From contig SBGR01000010.1 of NCBI GenBank assembly GCA_006226545.1, positions 25,634 through 89,633 of the forward strand: DNA of 64,000 bases. The letters are read 5' to 3'. Made by a program: the position numbers and the translations under genes. This DNA comes from Bacteroidota bacterium (GTDB taxonomy: Bacteria > Bacteroidota > Bacteroidia > UBA8524). The notes under the pieces are model-generated. The model saw nothing but the letters and a program-made list of their open reading frames with translations. It was not told the DNA's origin and made no database searches. Shown here piece by piece: positions 26,538 through 34,485 of this stretch (its first letter is position 1; each line of letters starts with the position of its first letter).

Positions 26538-26554
26538 ACGCAGGGAAGCGCTCT

Positions 26555-26953
26555 ATGAAATACTTACTAATCCTCATGTTTGCCGTGATTGGTTTTGCCT
26601 TCACGGGTCCGGTTGAAATTCGCAACCAAGGAATGGCTTCAAGCTATCCGGCTACGGCTGAAGGTCAGCTTACCGCCAGTGGTGAATTATACAGTGCTAG
26701 CGAATTGACCGCTTGCCATGCAAGTTTGCCTTTCGGTACCATGGTTCGCGTTACCAATATTAGAACCAATGAAAGCGTTGAAGTTCGTATCAACGATCGT
26801 TTCCAATTTAAAACAAACCGCGTAATTGATCTTTCAGCAGCAGCAGCCAAGAAGATTCATTTATTCAATAATGTGGCTCCTTTGGTGAGTATGGAAGTGA
26901 TTGAAATTCCAAAAGCGGAAGGCGAGACCGCCACGCCGTCATCAGAAGGTTAA
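26555..26953 (+). CDS. RlpA-like double-psi beta-barrel lipoprotein/secreted protein
   Basis: 132 residues. There is a signal peptide (MKYLLILMFAVIGFAFTG) and a double-psi beta-barrel as in RlpA septal-ring lytic transglycosylases: ASSYPATAEGQLTASGELY, ELTACHASLPFGTMVRVTN, and VRINDRFQFKTNRVIDLSAAAAKKI, with the catalytic-type Asp in NDR. It lacks the C-terminal SPOR domain that binds denuded peptidoglycan, so septal targeting must differ from E. coli RlpA. No lipobox Cys is evident after the signal. A second exported protein gene follows after 31 nt, probably co-transcribed. Confidence 0.85.
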   Translation: MKYLLILMFAVIGFAFTGPVEIRNQGMASSYPATAEGQLTASGELYSASELTACHASLPFGTMVRVTNIRTNESVEVRINDRFQFKTNRVIDLSAAAAKKIHLFNNVAPLVSMEVIEIPKAEGETATPSSEG

Positions 26954-26984
26954 ACCTTTAGCTTAGAAATACATCGGAGTTTGT

Positions 26985-27620
26985 ATGAACTCAAGAACCT
27001 TATACAGCCTGCTAGTTCTAGTGGGCTTTTTTATTGTCGCATTTCCTGTAAAAGCTCAGGATTCTACCTTCATCAAGGTTCATTTTTTATACGGCTCCGT
27101 ACCTGTTGATTCGTTTAAAGAGGAAGAACCCGAATGGTTTGGTGGCTTATTGGGCGGACATGTAGGAATTGAAATCGATACCAACAGAGTATTGCATTTT
27201 GTGCCTCAGGGCGGACTTCATATCATCGGACGAGTTAAAAAGAACTTCAAAAGTCATTTTGCGCAAAGCGATACGACATCATTCTGGGGTATTTTCGGTA
27301 CACCAGCTGATTCGGTTAAAAGGTTGAGCGTGGAGATGAAAGTTAGTGCCAAACAGAAGCATGATTTAGACAGCATAGCCATTGCCTATCGATCGAAGGT
27401 GCCTTACGATTATGCTTTTTTTGGGATGCGATGTGCATCGGCAACCTACGATGTGCTTTCGGCTGCCGGAATCTTGAAATACTACCATCCCAAAGTCAAT
27501 TATCCGCAGCATTTTTATCCGGCCTTGTTTCGAAAGAAACTGCTGGCAAGGGCTGAAGATCATCAGTGGGACTTGTACAGACGAGAAGGTACTTACCGCA
27601 GGAAATGGGAGGAAGACTAG
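26985..27620 (+). CDS. Exported protein, possible permuted papain-like (YiiX-type) fold
   Basis: 211 residues. Signal peptide (LYSLLVLVGFFIVAFPVKAQ). No family is recognised with certainty, but there is a His motif GGHVGIEIDTNRVLHF early in the protein and a late FGMRCASATYDVLSAAGIL with a Cys followed by a helix. His-before-Cys order with these contexts is how permuted NlpC/P60 (YiiX/LRAT-like) thiol hydrolases look, so an envelope hydrolase is a reasonable guess. The C-terminus is basic. It follows the RlpA-like gene by 31 nt, again pointing to a cell-wall role, and overlaps dprA by 4 nt tail-to-tail. Confidence 0.55.
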   Translation: MNSRTLYSLLVLVGFFIVAFPVKAQDSTFIKVHFLYGSVPVDSFKEEEPEWFGGLLGGHVGIEIDTNRVLHFVPQGGLHIIGRVKKNFKSHFAQSDTTSFWGIFGTPADSVKRLSVEMKVSAKQKHDLDSIAIAYRSKVPYDYAFFGMRCASATYDVLSAAGILKYYHPKVNYPQHFYPALFRKKLLARAEDHQWDLYRREGTYRRKWEED

Positions 27621-28711
27621 GTTTTTTCGTATTGTTTTCCGGGTAAGCTGCGTATCAATCCTTTCATCTCCAATTCCAATAAATTCAAGGCAACTTCACC
27701 TGCGCTAAGTTGGGCATCCATGTTCAATGAATCGATGTCCCAATTGCGTTGTTGATCAAATAGCGAAAGCAAGGCAAGCTCTCCTTGACTCAATTCAAGT
27801 GGAAGAATGGTTTGTTTCAATAGGTTTTTATCTTGGTCCCAACCCATGAAATAGGCGAGGTCTGCGGCGTTTTCTATAAGACCCGCCTTCTGTGTTTTAA
27901 TGAGGAAATGGGTTCCTTCCGAGCTGGCTTTGCCTACTTCTCCGGGGTAGGCATATACATCGCGGTTATAAGAAAAGGCGATGTCTGCTGTAATCATCGC
28001 CCCGCCTTTTTTTGCCGATTCTACTACAATAAGAGCATCACAGAGACCGGCTACAATGCGGTTTCGACTGGGGAAATTCTCTTTGTCTGGTTTAGTGCCG
28101 GTGAAGAACTCGGTTAGCAAGCCTCCGTTCAGCTCCATCTCTTTGACGGTCGATTTATGTTCTCCCGGATAGATGCGGTCTAGGCCATGCGCCACCACGC
28201 CTATATTACTAATGTGATGTTTAACTGCTGAGCGATGGGCTTGGATATCAATTCCAAAAGCGAGTCCGCTGATGATTTGTACACCGTAAGCTTCGATGTC
28301 TTCCACCAAATGCTTCACGCAGTCTTTGCCGTATTCTGTGCATTTTCTTGTCCCCACAATGCCAATGGTTCGTGGTGGATTGAGGTTTGCATTACCTCTA
28401 AAAAACAAAAGGAGCGGAGCATCCGCTAATCGTTTCAGACGTCGGGGATAAGCCTCATCTGTATAGCGTAATAACTCCACTCCATTTCGTAACACATACT
28501 CCAGTTCGCGCTCCGCACGACTGAAATCCTTAAACTGTAGCACTTGTTCGCTGAGCTTCGGTCCGATACCGGGAATCTTGCTGAGCTCCTTTTGTTTCGC
28601 CTTAAAGACGGCGCTCGCAGATCCACAATACGCGATTAAATTACGCGCACCCACAGGCCCGATTTGCGGCACCAAACTCAGACTTAACAAATACAACAAT
28701 TCGTCATCCAT
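27617..28711 (-). CDS. dprA: DNA-processing protein DprA
   Basis: 364 residues. DprA/Smf loads RecA on incoming single-stranded DNA during natural transformation. There is an N-terminal helix-hairpin-helix-like region (ELSKIPGIGPKLSEQVLQF), the Rossmann-like DprA core (IGIVGTRKCTEYGKDC, IISGLAFGIDIQAHRSA, ENFPSRNRIVAGLCDALIVVESAKKGGAMITADIA, YPGEVGKASSEGTHFLI) and a C-terminal winged-helix-like part. I start at ATG 28711 (MDDELLYLLSLS): extending to 28765 would run the gene through the upstream terminator at 28731-28762. Confidence 0.93.
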   Translation of the reverse strand: MDDELLYLLSLSLVPQIGPVGARNLIAYCGSASAVFKAKQKELSKIPGIGPKLSEQVLQFKDFSRAERELEYVLRNGVELLRYTDEAYPRRLKRLADAPLLLFFRGNANLNPPRTIGIVGTRKCTEYGKDCVKHLVEDIEAYGVQIISGLAFGIDIQAHRSAVKHHISNIGVVAHGLDRIYPGEHKSTVKEMELNGGLLTEFFTGTKPDKENFPSRNRIVAGLCDALIVVESAKKGGAMITADIAFSYNRDVYAYPGEVGKASSEGTHFLIKTQKAGLIENAADLAYFMGWDQDKNLLKQTILPLELSQGELALLSLFDQQRNWDIDSLNMDAQLSAGEVALNLLELEMKGLIRSLPGKQYEKT

Positions 28712-28730
28712 GGCCGGCAAATTAGGACAT

Positions 28731-28762
28731 AAAAAAAGGGCCTGAAATAGCTCAGACCCTTT
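28731..28762 (-). terminator. Intrinsic terminator of the 28786 T9SS gene
   Basis: Read on the minus strand: an 11-bp stem (AAAGGGTCTGA with TCAGGCCCTTT, one G-U) and 6-nt loop, then a run of seven Ts. Confidence 0.88.
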
Positions 28763-28785
28763 CAAACAATACGTTTACGGCAATC

Positions 28786-30597
28786 TTACGGTTGTACTAC
28801 AAACTGACGTTGTACCCGAGTACTTTGCCCTTCTATCGCTAAAATATAGCTTCCTGCAAGTAGCATGGAACTGTTAAACTTGAATTGATTTTTACCCGCC
28901 TTTACTCGGTCTTCTAATAAGGTGGTCACCAACTTACCACTCATATCATATACCTTAAAACTCAGGTGTTCACGAGCAGGTAATTCAAATACCAATTGGA
29001 AATAGTTAGCACTCGGATTCGGGAATAGTGATAGCTCGCTTATGGCTTCTGTTTGAACGCTCAGTTGAGGATCATTGTTTACAATCTTGGCGATGGTAGT
29101 TCTGTTGATGCGGTCGCCATAGCTGCCGGCCAACCAAAAGGTATTGTGGGTATTGTAGGCTTTCTGAATTCCGGTATAGTCGCCCCATCTTTCCAGGCTA
29201 TCTAAGAGCACATCAACATCTCTTAAACCCGACTTTACCCGAGTGAGTTGAGAGAAAATGCCCGAATAGTTCATGTAGATCACCGAAGTGCCCGGGAAGG
29301 TATTTGGCGAAACGTGCGAAAAGGTCAGAATCACGCTGTGGTCGTTGGTGGCGCCGCTGCCGGCATAGGCAATGTCCGGATAACCAAGGTCTAAGGTATC
29401 GTAACTTAAAACCTGCAGATTCGCCGCTGCATTGGCATTTGGATCAACTACCCCGTAGTAGATACCGGCTGCATTTGAATTCATGTCGCGGGTATTGCCG
29501 GCAAAATGAATCAAGCCGTTTTGGTGCATGGCAGTAAGCACGCGCGCATCATTGGTTTGCATTTTCTGTCCGTCGGGTTGAGGTGCAGAAGGGGGCAAGC
29601 CATAGCTCTTATTGGTTTTGAATAGTTTGGTTTGCAAAGTGGCATTGCCGTCTTTAACCGATCCTTTGATGGTATGCACAAAAAGGCTGTCGTTCTGAAT
29701 ATCGCCGGGTCTAACAGATAAGAAATAAGTCTCCGGACCGCTTGGTTTCATGCCGCCTTGCGAAGGACAGATGCTCCAAATTGGTTTGCCGTCGTATTTA
29801 ATATCGCTCCAAAGGTTATGGTCTAGTGAATCGCCTTCATAGCCGCTCGCTAAGTCAATTTGCCAAATGATGGACTGCCTGAATCCGTCTTGCCAGCCTT
29901 TGTCGTCTTCCAAAAGATTAAGGGTCAAGAATAAGTCTTGATCAGAGATGCTGATGATAGGATAATCAGACCAGCTGGTATCACTAAAAGGATTTCCTGG
30001 CAGCAGGTAGCAGTTCCAATCGCCGGTAGGGTCATTGGTTTGCGAAAAGCAGATCACCGGATTATTGGTGGTGCTTTCATTGCCGTTTAAGAAAACCACG
30101 ATATAACGATCGTGGATTGGATCGTATAAGGTACGCGGGTCGAAGGCTCTGTTCAAGGATCCCACTGAATTAGCGAAGAATGCCAAGCTGCGCGAAAGCA
30201 AGGTCGCTCCGTTGGAGTCGATCATGCGTAAGCTGCTGTTCAGAACACTGATGATTTTACCATCATTTCCAATGCACATGTCATTGTCGTTTGGTGTCCC
30301 ACCTCCGGTATTGCCTTGAAACTCCAAGGCTACTTCCGGCGCTGCGCCTTGTGCTTTGTATTGACGATTGCCTGTGTTGTGTCTAGGCAATGCATCTACG
30401 TATGCTTTGTTCTTTTTGTAGTCGCCTCCCGGAGAAGGCATGGCTTGTATGGTTAAGATTTGAGGGTCGTAATCCGGTGCGTCTTCGCTCAAATTAACCA
30501 CCTTCTGAATAGGAGTCTTAGAACGGACAGGTGCATTCTGAGCTCGTGTTGCCAAGCAGGCTGCAACCAATCCAAGTGAAAGTAAAACTTTACGCAT
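28786..30597 (-). CDS. Large secreted protein with T9SS C-terminal sorting domain
   Basis: 603 residues. There is a signal peptide ([20 protein letters not shown]), a central region of about 480 residues resembling beta-propeller or sialidase-like surface proteins ([69 protein letters not shown]), and a type A T9SS sorting domain at about residues 520-603 ([41 protein letters not shown]). It is exported by the type IX system and either anchored or released. I do not recognise an enzymatic function. The start at 30597 lies 4 nt after a TATATTTG box. Confidence 0.8.
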   Translation of the reverse strand: MRKVLLSLGLVAACLATRAQNAPVRSKTPIQKVVNLSEDAPDYDPQILTIQAMPSPGGDYKKNKAYVDALPRHNTGNRQYKAQGAAPEVALEFQGNTGGGTPNDNDMCIGNDGKIISVLNSSLRMIDSNGATLLSRSLAFFANSVGSLNRAFDPRTLYDPIHDRYIVVFLNGNESTTNNPVICFSQTNDPTGDWNCYLLPGNPFSDTSWSDYPIISISDQDLFLTLNLLEDDKGWQDGFRQSIIWQIDLASGYEGDSLDHNLWSDIKYDGKPIWSICPSQGGMKPSGPETYFLSVRPGDIQNDSLFVHTIKGSVKDGNATLQTKLFKTNKSYGLPPSAPQPDGQKMQTNDARVLTAMHQNGLIHFAGNTRDMNSNAAGIYYGVVDPNANAAANLQVLSYDTLDLGYPDIAYAGSGATNDHSVILTFSHVSPNTFPGTSVIYMNYSGIFSQLTRVKSGLRDVDVLLDSLERWGDYTGIQKAYNTHNTFWLAGSYGDRINRTTIAKIVNNDPQLSVQTEAISELSLFPNPSANYFQLVFELPAREHLSFKVYDMSGKLVTTLLEDRVKAGKNQFKFNSSMLLAGSYILAIEGQSTRVQRQFVVQP

Positions 30598-30601
30598 AAG
30601 G

Positions 30602-30609
30602 CAAATATA
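30602..30609 (-). promoter_or_regulatory. -7 element TATATTTG, 4 nt before the ATG at 30597
   Basis: An exact TAnnTTTG on the minus strand with spacer CCTT before the start codon; leaderless transcript predicted. Confidence 0.6.
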
Positions 30610-30664
30610 CATTTTTAGTGAAGTGGATTTGGCCGATTTTCTTCGGCCCTCTCGGCCTATTTGC

Positions 30665-30672
30665 TACCTTTG
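30665..30672 (+). promoter_or_regulatory. -7 element TACCTTTG, 4 nt before the rocD ATG
   Basis: An exact TAnnTTTG with spacer TGGC before the ATG at 30677. Just upstream, GGCCGA (30631-30636) and TCGGCC (30643-30648) form an inverted repeat overlapping the likely -33 region, a possible operator. Confidence 0.6.
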
Positions 30673-30676
30673 TGGC

Positions 30677-31912
30677 ATGCATACCACCACAGGAACATCA
30701 CAGTACTTTATCGATTTAGAGCATGAGTTTGGCGCTTTCAATTACCATCCTCTGCCGGTTGTATTAAATAAAGGAGAGGGTGTTTTTGTTTGGGATGTGG
30801 AAGGCAAAAGGTATTACGATTTCCTTTCGGCTTACAGCGCCGTTAACCAAGGACATTGCCATCCGAAAATCATTCAAGCTTTAATCGACCAGGCTTCTGT
30901 GCTCACCTTGACTTCTCGCGCATTTCATAACGACGTATTGGGAGAGTATGAAAAATACATGTGTGAATACTTCGGCTACGAACGCGTTCTGCCCATGAAT
31001 ACCGGTGTAGAAGGAGGAGAGACTGCCGTTAAGCTTGCGCGTCGGTGGGGTTATGAGAAAAAAGGTATTCCGGCCAACCAAGCACGAATCCTTTTTGTTG
31101 AAGGCAATTTCTGGGGTAGAACTTTGGGCGCCATTTCGGCCAGCACTGATCCGGATAGCCGTGTCAACTTTGGTCCGTTTATGCCGGGTTACGACCTGAT
31201 TCCTTACAATGATTTATCGGCTCTTGAAGAAGCACTGAAAGATCCCAATGTAGCCGGATTTATGTTTGAGCCAATTCAAGGAGAAGCCGGTGTGGTAGTG
31301 CCACACGAAGGTTACCTAAAAGGCGTTCGGGAATTATGCAGCAAATACAATGTCCTGATGATCGCAGATGAGGTGCAAACCGGTATCGCTAGAACAGGAA
31401 AATTGGTTGCTTGCGATTGGGAAGGGGTTAAACCGGATATTCTCATCTTGGGCAAAGCCTTATCAGGCGGTGTTTTTCCGGTATCGGCGGTATTGAGTAG
31501 CGATGAAGTGATGCTCACCATTCAACCGGGTCAACACGGTTCTACCTTTGGTGGAAATCCATTGGCTTGTAAAGTTGCCATGGCTGCCCTGGATGTAGTG
31601 AAAGAAGAAGCTTTGGCTGAAAAAGCTGATCGCTTAGGGCAAATCTTCCGCGAACGTATGCAACAACTTGCCGATAAATCACCATTGGTGGAGTTGGTTA
31701 GAGGCCGAGGCTTATTAAACGCCATCGTAATCAAACCGTTTGGTGAAGGCAAAAGCGCTTGGGATGTTTGTTTGCTGTTGAAAGAAAACGGACTCCTCGC
31801 TAAACAAACCCACGGTGATATCATCCGCTTTGCGCCACCTTTGGTTATCACAGAAGCTCAGCTACACGAATGCTGCGATATCATCGAGCAGACTATTCTC
31901 AAGCTTGCCTGA
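30677..31912 (+). CDS. rocD: Ornithine aminotransferase
   Basis: 411-residue class III PLP aminotransferase converting ornithine and 2-oxoglutarate to glutamate semialdehyde and glutamate. It shows [61 protein letters not shown] (the ornithine-type phosphate site), [13 protein letters not shown] and Schiff-base Lys260 in [13 protein letters not shown]. The sequence is clearly the RocD type rather than ArgD, which is encoded separately in the arg operon at 11.4 kb. The start at 30677 follows a -7 box by 4 nt; an in-frame TTG at 30623 would overlap the divergent promoter. Confidence 0.94.
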   Translation: MHTTTGTSQYFIDLEHEFGAFNYHPLPVVLNKGEGVFVWDVEGKRYYDFLSAYSAVNQGHCHPKIIQALIDQASVLTLTSRAFHNDVLGEYEKYMCEYFGYERVLPMNTGVEGGETAVKLARRWGYEKKGIPANQARILFVEGNFWGRTLGAISASTDPDSRVNFGPFMPGYDLIPYNDLSALEEALKDPNVAGFMFEPIQGEAGVVVPHEGYLKGVRELCSKYNVLMIADEVQTGIARTGKLVACDWEGVKPDILILGKALSGGVFPVSAVLSSDEVMLTIQPGQHGSTFGGNPLACKVAMAALDVVKEEALAEKADRLGQIFRERMQQLADKSPLVELVRGRGLLNAIVIKPFGEGKSAWDVCLLLKENGLLAKQTHGDIIRFAPPLVITEAQLHECCDIIEQTILKLA

Positions 31913-32065
31913 GAAATATTTACTAGTTAAGAAGCAAGTTCCAAGAGTTTCTGTGTTCTTAAAGAATCAGAGTTTGACAATCCTTTAATAGGGGAGCAAG
32001 ATTTTGAGCGCCTACTTAATGCACTGTTTTCAAGCTCTAGCCCCGCGCCCTAGACTCTTTGCTTT

Positions 32066-33307
32066 TTAGTGTCCTTTGATAATTACCTTATCGATCCACT
32101 CGGAACGGAAAGCGTAAGGAATCCAATTGAGCGATGGAATTTCTTTGGTGATGATGAGGTTGGCGATTTTGCCTTTGCTGATGCTGCCCAATTCTTCCTC
32201 CATATTTAAGGCGTAGGCTGCGTTGAGTGTAGCGGCATTAAAGGCCTCTTCCGGTAAAAGCTTCATCTGGATACAGGCCAAACTCACCACAAATCGCATA
32301 TCACCACTTGGAGCAGATCCCGGATTATAATCCGTCGCTAAACAAAGTGGCAAGCCTGCATCGATAATTTGTCGGCCCGGGGTATACGGCATGCGCAAGT
32401 AGAAGGAGCAATTCGGTAGCGCTACCGGCATGGTTTTACTTCCACGCAAGGCTTCAATCTCTGCTTCACCGGTATATTCTAAATGGTCAACGCTAACCGC
32501 GCCCATCTTCACGGCAGCCTGAACGCCGCCGTTGAGGCCCAGCTGGTTTCCGTGGATTTTCCCTTTTAAGCCGTGTTTGTATCCGGCTTCCAAGATGCGT
32601 TCGGTTTCTTCGGGCGAGAAAAAACCTTTTTCGCAGAATACATCGATGTAATCGGCGAGGCCTTCCGCAGCAATCTCGGGTAGCATCTCTTCAATGATTT
32701 GTTGAATATACCCTTCGTGGTTGTCTTTGAATGCCTGTGGGTATGTGTGTGCGCCAAGGAAGGTAGCCTTAATCGGAATGGGAGAGATGTCTTTGAGTCG
32801 GCGAATGACCCGAAGCATTTTTAGCTCATTCTCCAAGTCAAGTCCATAACCGCTTTTAATTTCCAAGGCGCCGGTCCCCATCGCTATTAATTCTTGTACC
32901 CGGTGCAAGGCCGACTTGTACAAATCCTTTTCGCTAGTCAGGGCCATCTTAGCTGCAGAGTTGAGAATCCCTCCTCCGGCAGCTGCAATTTCTTCGTAGC
33001 TCTTGCCCTGAATCTTCATCACAAACTCTTCTTCCCTGGAGGCCGGAAAAACCAAGTGCGTATGTGAATCGACAAATGCCGGAAGAACCATTTTACCCGT
33101 CGCGTCAATAATGCGATCACTATCGTGTGCCGGCGACTGCACATCCTCTTTGGGCATTACACCGAAGTCCTTTATTTTCTGGTCTTCAATCAAAAGCCAA
33201 GCGTTTTCCAAGTAAGGGAAATGAGCCATGTCGGCGCCGGCTTTAAAAGGCTGATTGGTATCGAGAATGCCGTAAAGACGGCTGATATGACGTATGAGGG
33301 TGCGCAT
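32066..33307 (-). CDS. hutI: Imidazolonepropionase
   Basis: 413 residues. It opens the ring of imidazolone-5-propanoate in histidine degradation. Amidohydrolase-type TIM barrel with the metal motif DSHTHLVFP, the substrate segment EIAAAGGGILNSAAKM, GALEIKSGYGLDLENELKML, KIHGNQLGLNGGVQAAVKMGAVSVDHLEY and LATDYNPGSAPSGDMRF. Full family length with Glu in place of some usual residues not evident. Other hut genes are not adjacent. The promoter is probably close to the start (CATTTTTG, one mismatch, 5 nt upstream of the ATG). Confidence 0.94.
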   Translation of the reverse strand: MRTLIRHISRLYGILDTNQPFKAGADMAHFPYLENAWLLIEDQKIKDFGVMPKEDVQSPAHDSDRIIDATGKMVLPAFVDSHTHLVFPASREEEFVMKIQGKSYEEIAAAGGGILNSAAKMALTSEKDLYKSALHRVQELIAMGTGALEIKSGYGLDLENELKMLRVIRRLKDISPIPIKATFLGAHTYPQAFKDNHEGYIQQIIEEMLPEIAAEGLADYIDVFCEKGFFSPEETERILEAGYKHGLKGKIHGNQLGLNGGVQAAVKMGAVSVDHLEYTGEAEIEALRGSKTMPVALPNCSFYLRMPYTPGRQIIDAGLPLCLATDYNPGSAPSGDMRFVVSLACIQMKLLPEEAFNAATLNAAYALNMEEELGSISKGKIANLIITKEIPSLNWIPYAFRSEWIDKVIIKGH

Positions 33308-33385
33308 CGCTACAAAAATGACCTATTTAGAAGGGAATTGAAAATTTATCCCCTCCAATATGCGGCATTCTGTACCTTCGGATGT

Positions 33386-33895
33386 ATGAATACACTGGAT
33401 CGATTGAAAAAGCCTTTGGTACATGGAAAACAAACCTTTATAGCGAATACAGCCGTGGTGATTGGCGATGTGGAGATGGGCGATAATTGCAGCGTTTGGT
33501 TTGGGGCCGTGATTCGTGGCGACAGTGATATCATCCGTATCGGTAACCGAAGCAATGTGCAAGACAATGCCGTAATTCACTGTGATCCGGGAGCGCCGGC
33601 TATTATTGGCGACGATTGCGTTGTTGGTCACTCGGCAATTGTACACGGTGCACAGCTGGGAAATGCTGTCTTAGTCGGAATGCACGCTACGGTATTGAAT
33701 AATGCTAAAATTGGAAACAATGTAATCATCGGAGCGAATGCGCTTGTAACCGGAGGTACGGTAATTCCCGATAATTCACTTGTGTTGGGGAGTCCGGCGA
33801 AAGTGGTAAAGACCTTGACTGACGACCAGATTCAGGGAATCTACGAAAATGCCAAAGTCTATGTTGAAAAGGCTGAGGCTTACCTCAGTCTTTAA
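33386..33895 (+). CDS. Gamma carbonic anhydrase family protein (hexapeptide repeat)
   Basis: 169 residues of left-handed beta-helix hexapeptide repeats (IANTAVVIGDVEMGDNCSVWFGAVIRGD, IGNRSNVQDNAVIHCD). The three metal-binding His positions of the gamma-CA/YrdA family are visible in VIHCD, VVGHSAIVHG and the following turn, with VLVGMHATVLNNAKIGNN. Whether it has carbonic anhydrase activity cannot be told; many YrdA/PaaY homologues act otherwise. The ATG at 33386 is preferred: it follows TACCTTCG (one mismatch to -7) by 5 nt, while the open frame extends upstream into the divergent hutI gene. Confidence 0.88.
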   Translation: MNTLDRLKKPLVHGKQTFIANTAVVIGDVEMGDNCSVWFGAVIRGDSDIIRIGNRSNVQDNAVIHCDPGAPAIIGDDCVVGHSAIVHGAQLGNAVLVGMHATVLNNAKIGNNVIIGANALVTGGTVIPDNSLVLGSPAKVVKTLTDDQIQGIYENAKVYVEKAEAYLSL

Positions 33896-33896
33896 A

Positions 33897-34244
33897 CTAG
33901 AGTAATTCTTTCACCAGTTCGGGCGGACGGCCAATCACCGCTTTGGTGCCTTTTACGACTACCGGTCTTTCCATCAAAATAGGATGATCTACCATGGCCT
34001 GAATCCAATCTGATTCGCTCAGGTTTTTTCCTTTGAATTCATCCTTGAAGATGCTTTCTCCTTTGCGGATCAATTGCTCAGCCGGAATGCCCAGTTTCGC
34101 AATCAGATCGGTGAGTTCAGCTTTGTTTAACGGGGTTTTTAAGTATTCAATGATAGTGGGTTCGGTGCCCGAATCTTGAATCAATTGAAGCGTTTGTCTA
34201 CTTTTCCCGCAGCGGGGATTATGGTAAATAGTAATCGATGCCAT
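33897..34244 (-). CDS. ArsC/Spx-family arsenate reductase-like protein
   Basis: 115 residues, thioredoxin fold. The redox Cys12 is in HNPRCGKSRQTL, and the family segment ILMERPVVVKGTKAVIGRPPE is near the end. This is the glutaredoxin-linked ArsC group, which also contains members without arsenate activity; no ars genes are nearby, so a general redox role is equally possible. Converges with the carbonic anhydrase gene with 1 nt between. The start follows a TATCTTTG box by 4 nt. Confidence 0.88.
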   Translation of the reverse strand: MASITIYHNPRCGKSRQTLQLIQDSGTEPTIIEYLKTPLNKAELTDLIAKLGIPAEQLIRKGESIFKDEFKGKNLSESDWIQAMVDHPILMERPVVVKGTKAVIGRPPELVKELL

Positions 34245-34248
34245 AGCG

Positions 34249-34256
34249 CAAAGATA
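34249..34256 (-). promoter_or_regulatory. -7 element TATCTTTG, 4 nt before the ArsC-like ATG
   Basis: An exact TAnnTTTG on the minus strand with spacer CGCT before the ATG at 34244. Confidence 0.6.
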
Positions 34257-34301
34257 GTCAAGGGCTTTAAGACACTTGAAAGTAAAAATATTGGATTTTG
34301 C

Positions 34302-34331
34302 TTTGAGGAATGAATCTTGTACCTACATTTG
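34302..34331 (+). promoter_or_regulatory. Promoter upstream of a small ORF
   Basis: TTTG at 34302-34305, an 18-nt spacer and TACATTTG at 34324-34331: the same geometry as the arginine-operon promoter. It points at the 46-codon ORF starting at 34345. Confidence 0.55.
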
Positions 34332-34344
34332 AAGCAGGCAGTCT

Positions 34345-34485
34345 ATGCAAATCCAAATCTCAAATAGCGCCCAAGAAACCAAGAAGTCCGGTAGCCAAGG
34401 GAAAGAAAAAACCCGTGAACAGGCACACCGTGTATCATTAGCACCTGATCAAGATGTGAAGCAGAAATCTGCTGGCAACGATTAG
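34345..34485 (+). CDS. Small hydrophilic protein, 46 residues, unknown
   Basis: An ATG-to-TAG ORF of 46 codons in an otherwise empty gap, 13 nt downstream of a full-consensus promoter. It starts MQIQISNSAQETKKSGSQGK, is rich in Gln, Lys, Ser and Glu, has no Cys, and has no signal peptide or membrane segment; it is probably disordered. Its stop overlaps the end of the convergent hybrid kinase by 4 nt, the tight packing seen between real genes in this window. No family is recognised. It may be a small protein gene or a non-coding transcript with a chance ORF. Confidence 0.45.
   Translation: MQIQISNSAQETKKSGSQGKEKTREQAHRVSLAPDQDVKQKSAGND

Noticed and set aside
28712..28765. N-terminal extension of dprA by 18 codons.
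   Set aside because: It would run through a strong terminator (28731-28762); the ATG at 28711 matches the family start.
32041..32061. Short inverted repeat (TCTAG ... CTAGA) between rocD and hutI as a terminator.
   Set aside because: Only 5 bp of stem and no T-run of note.
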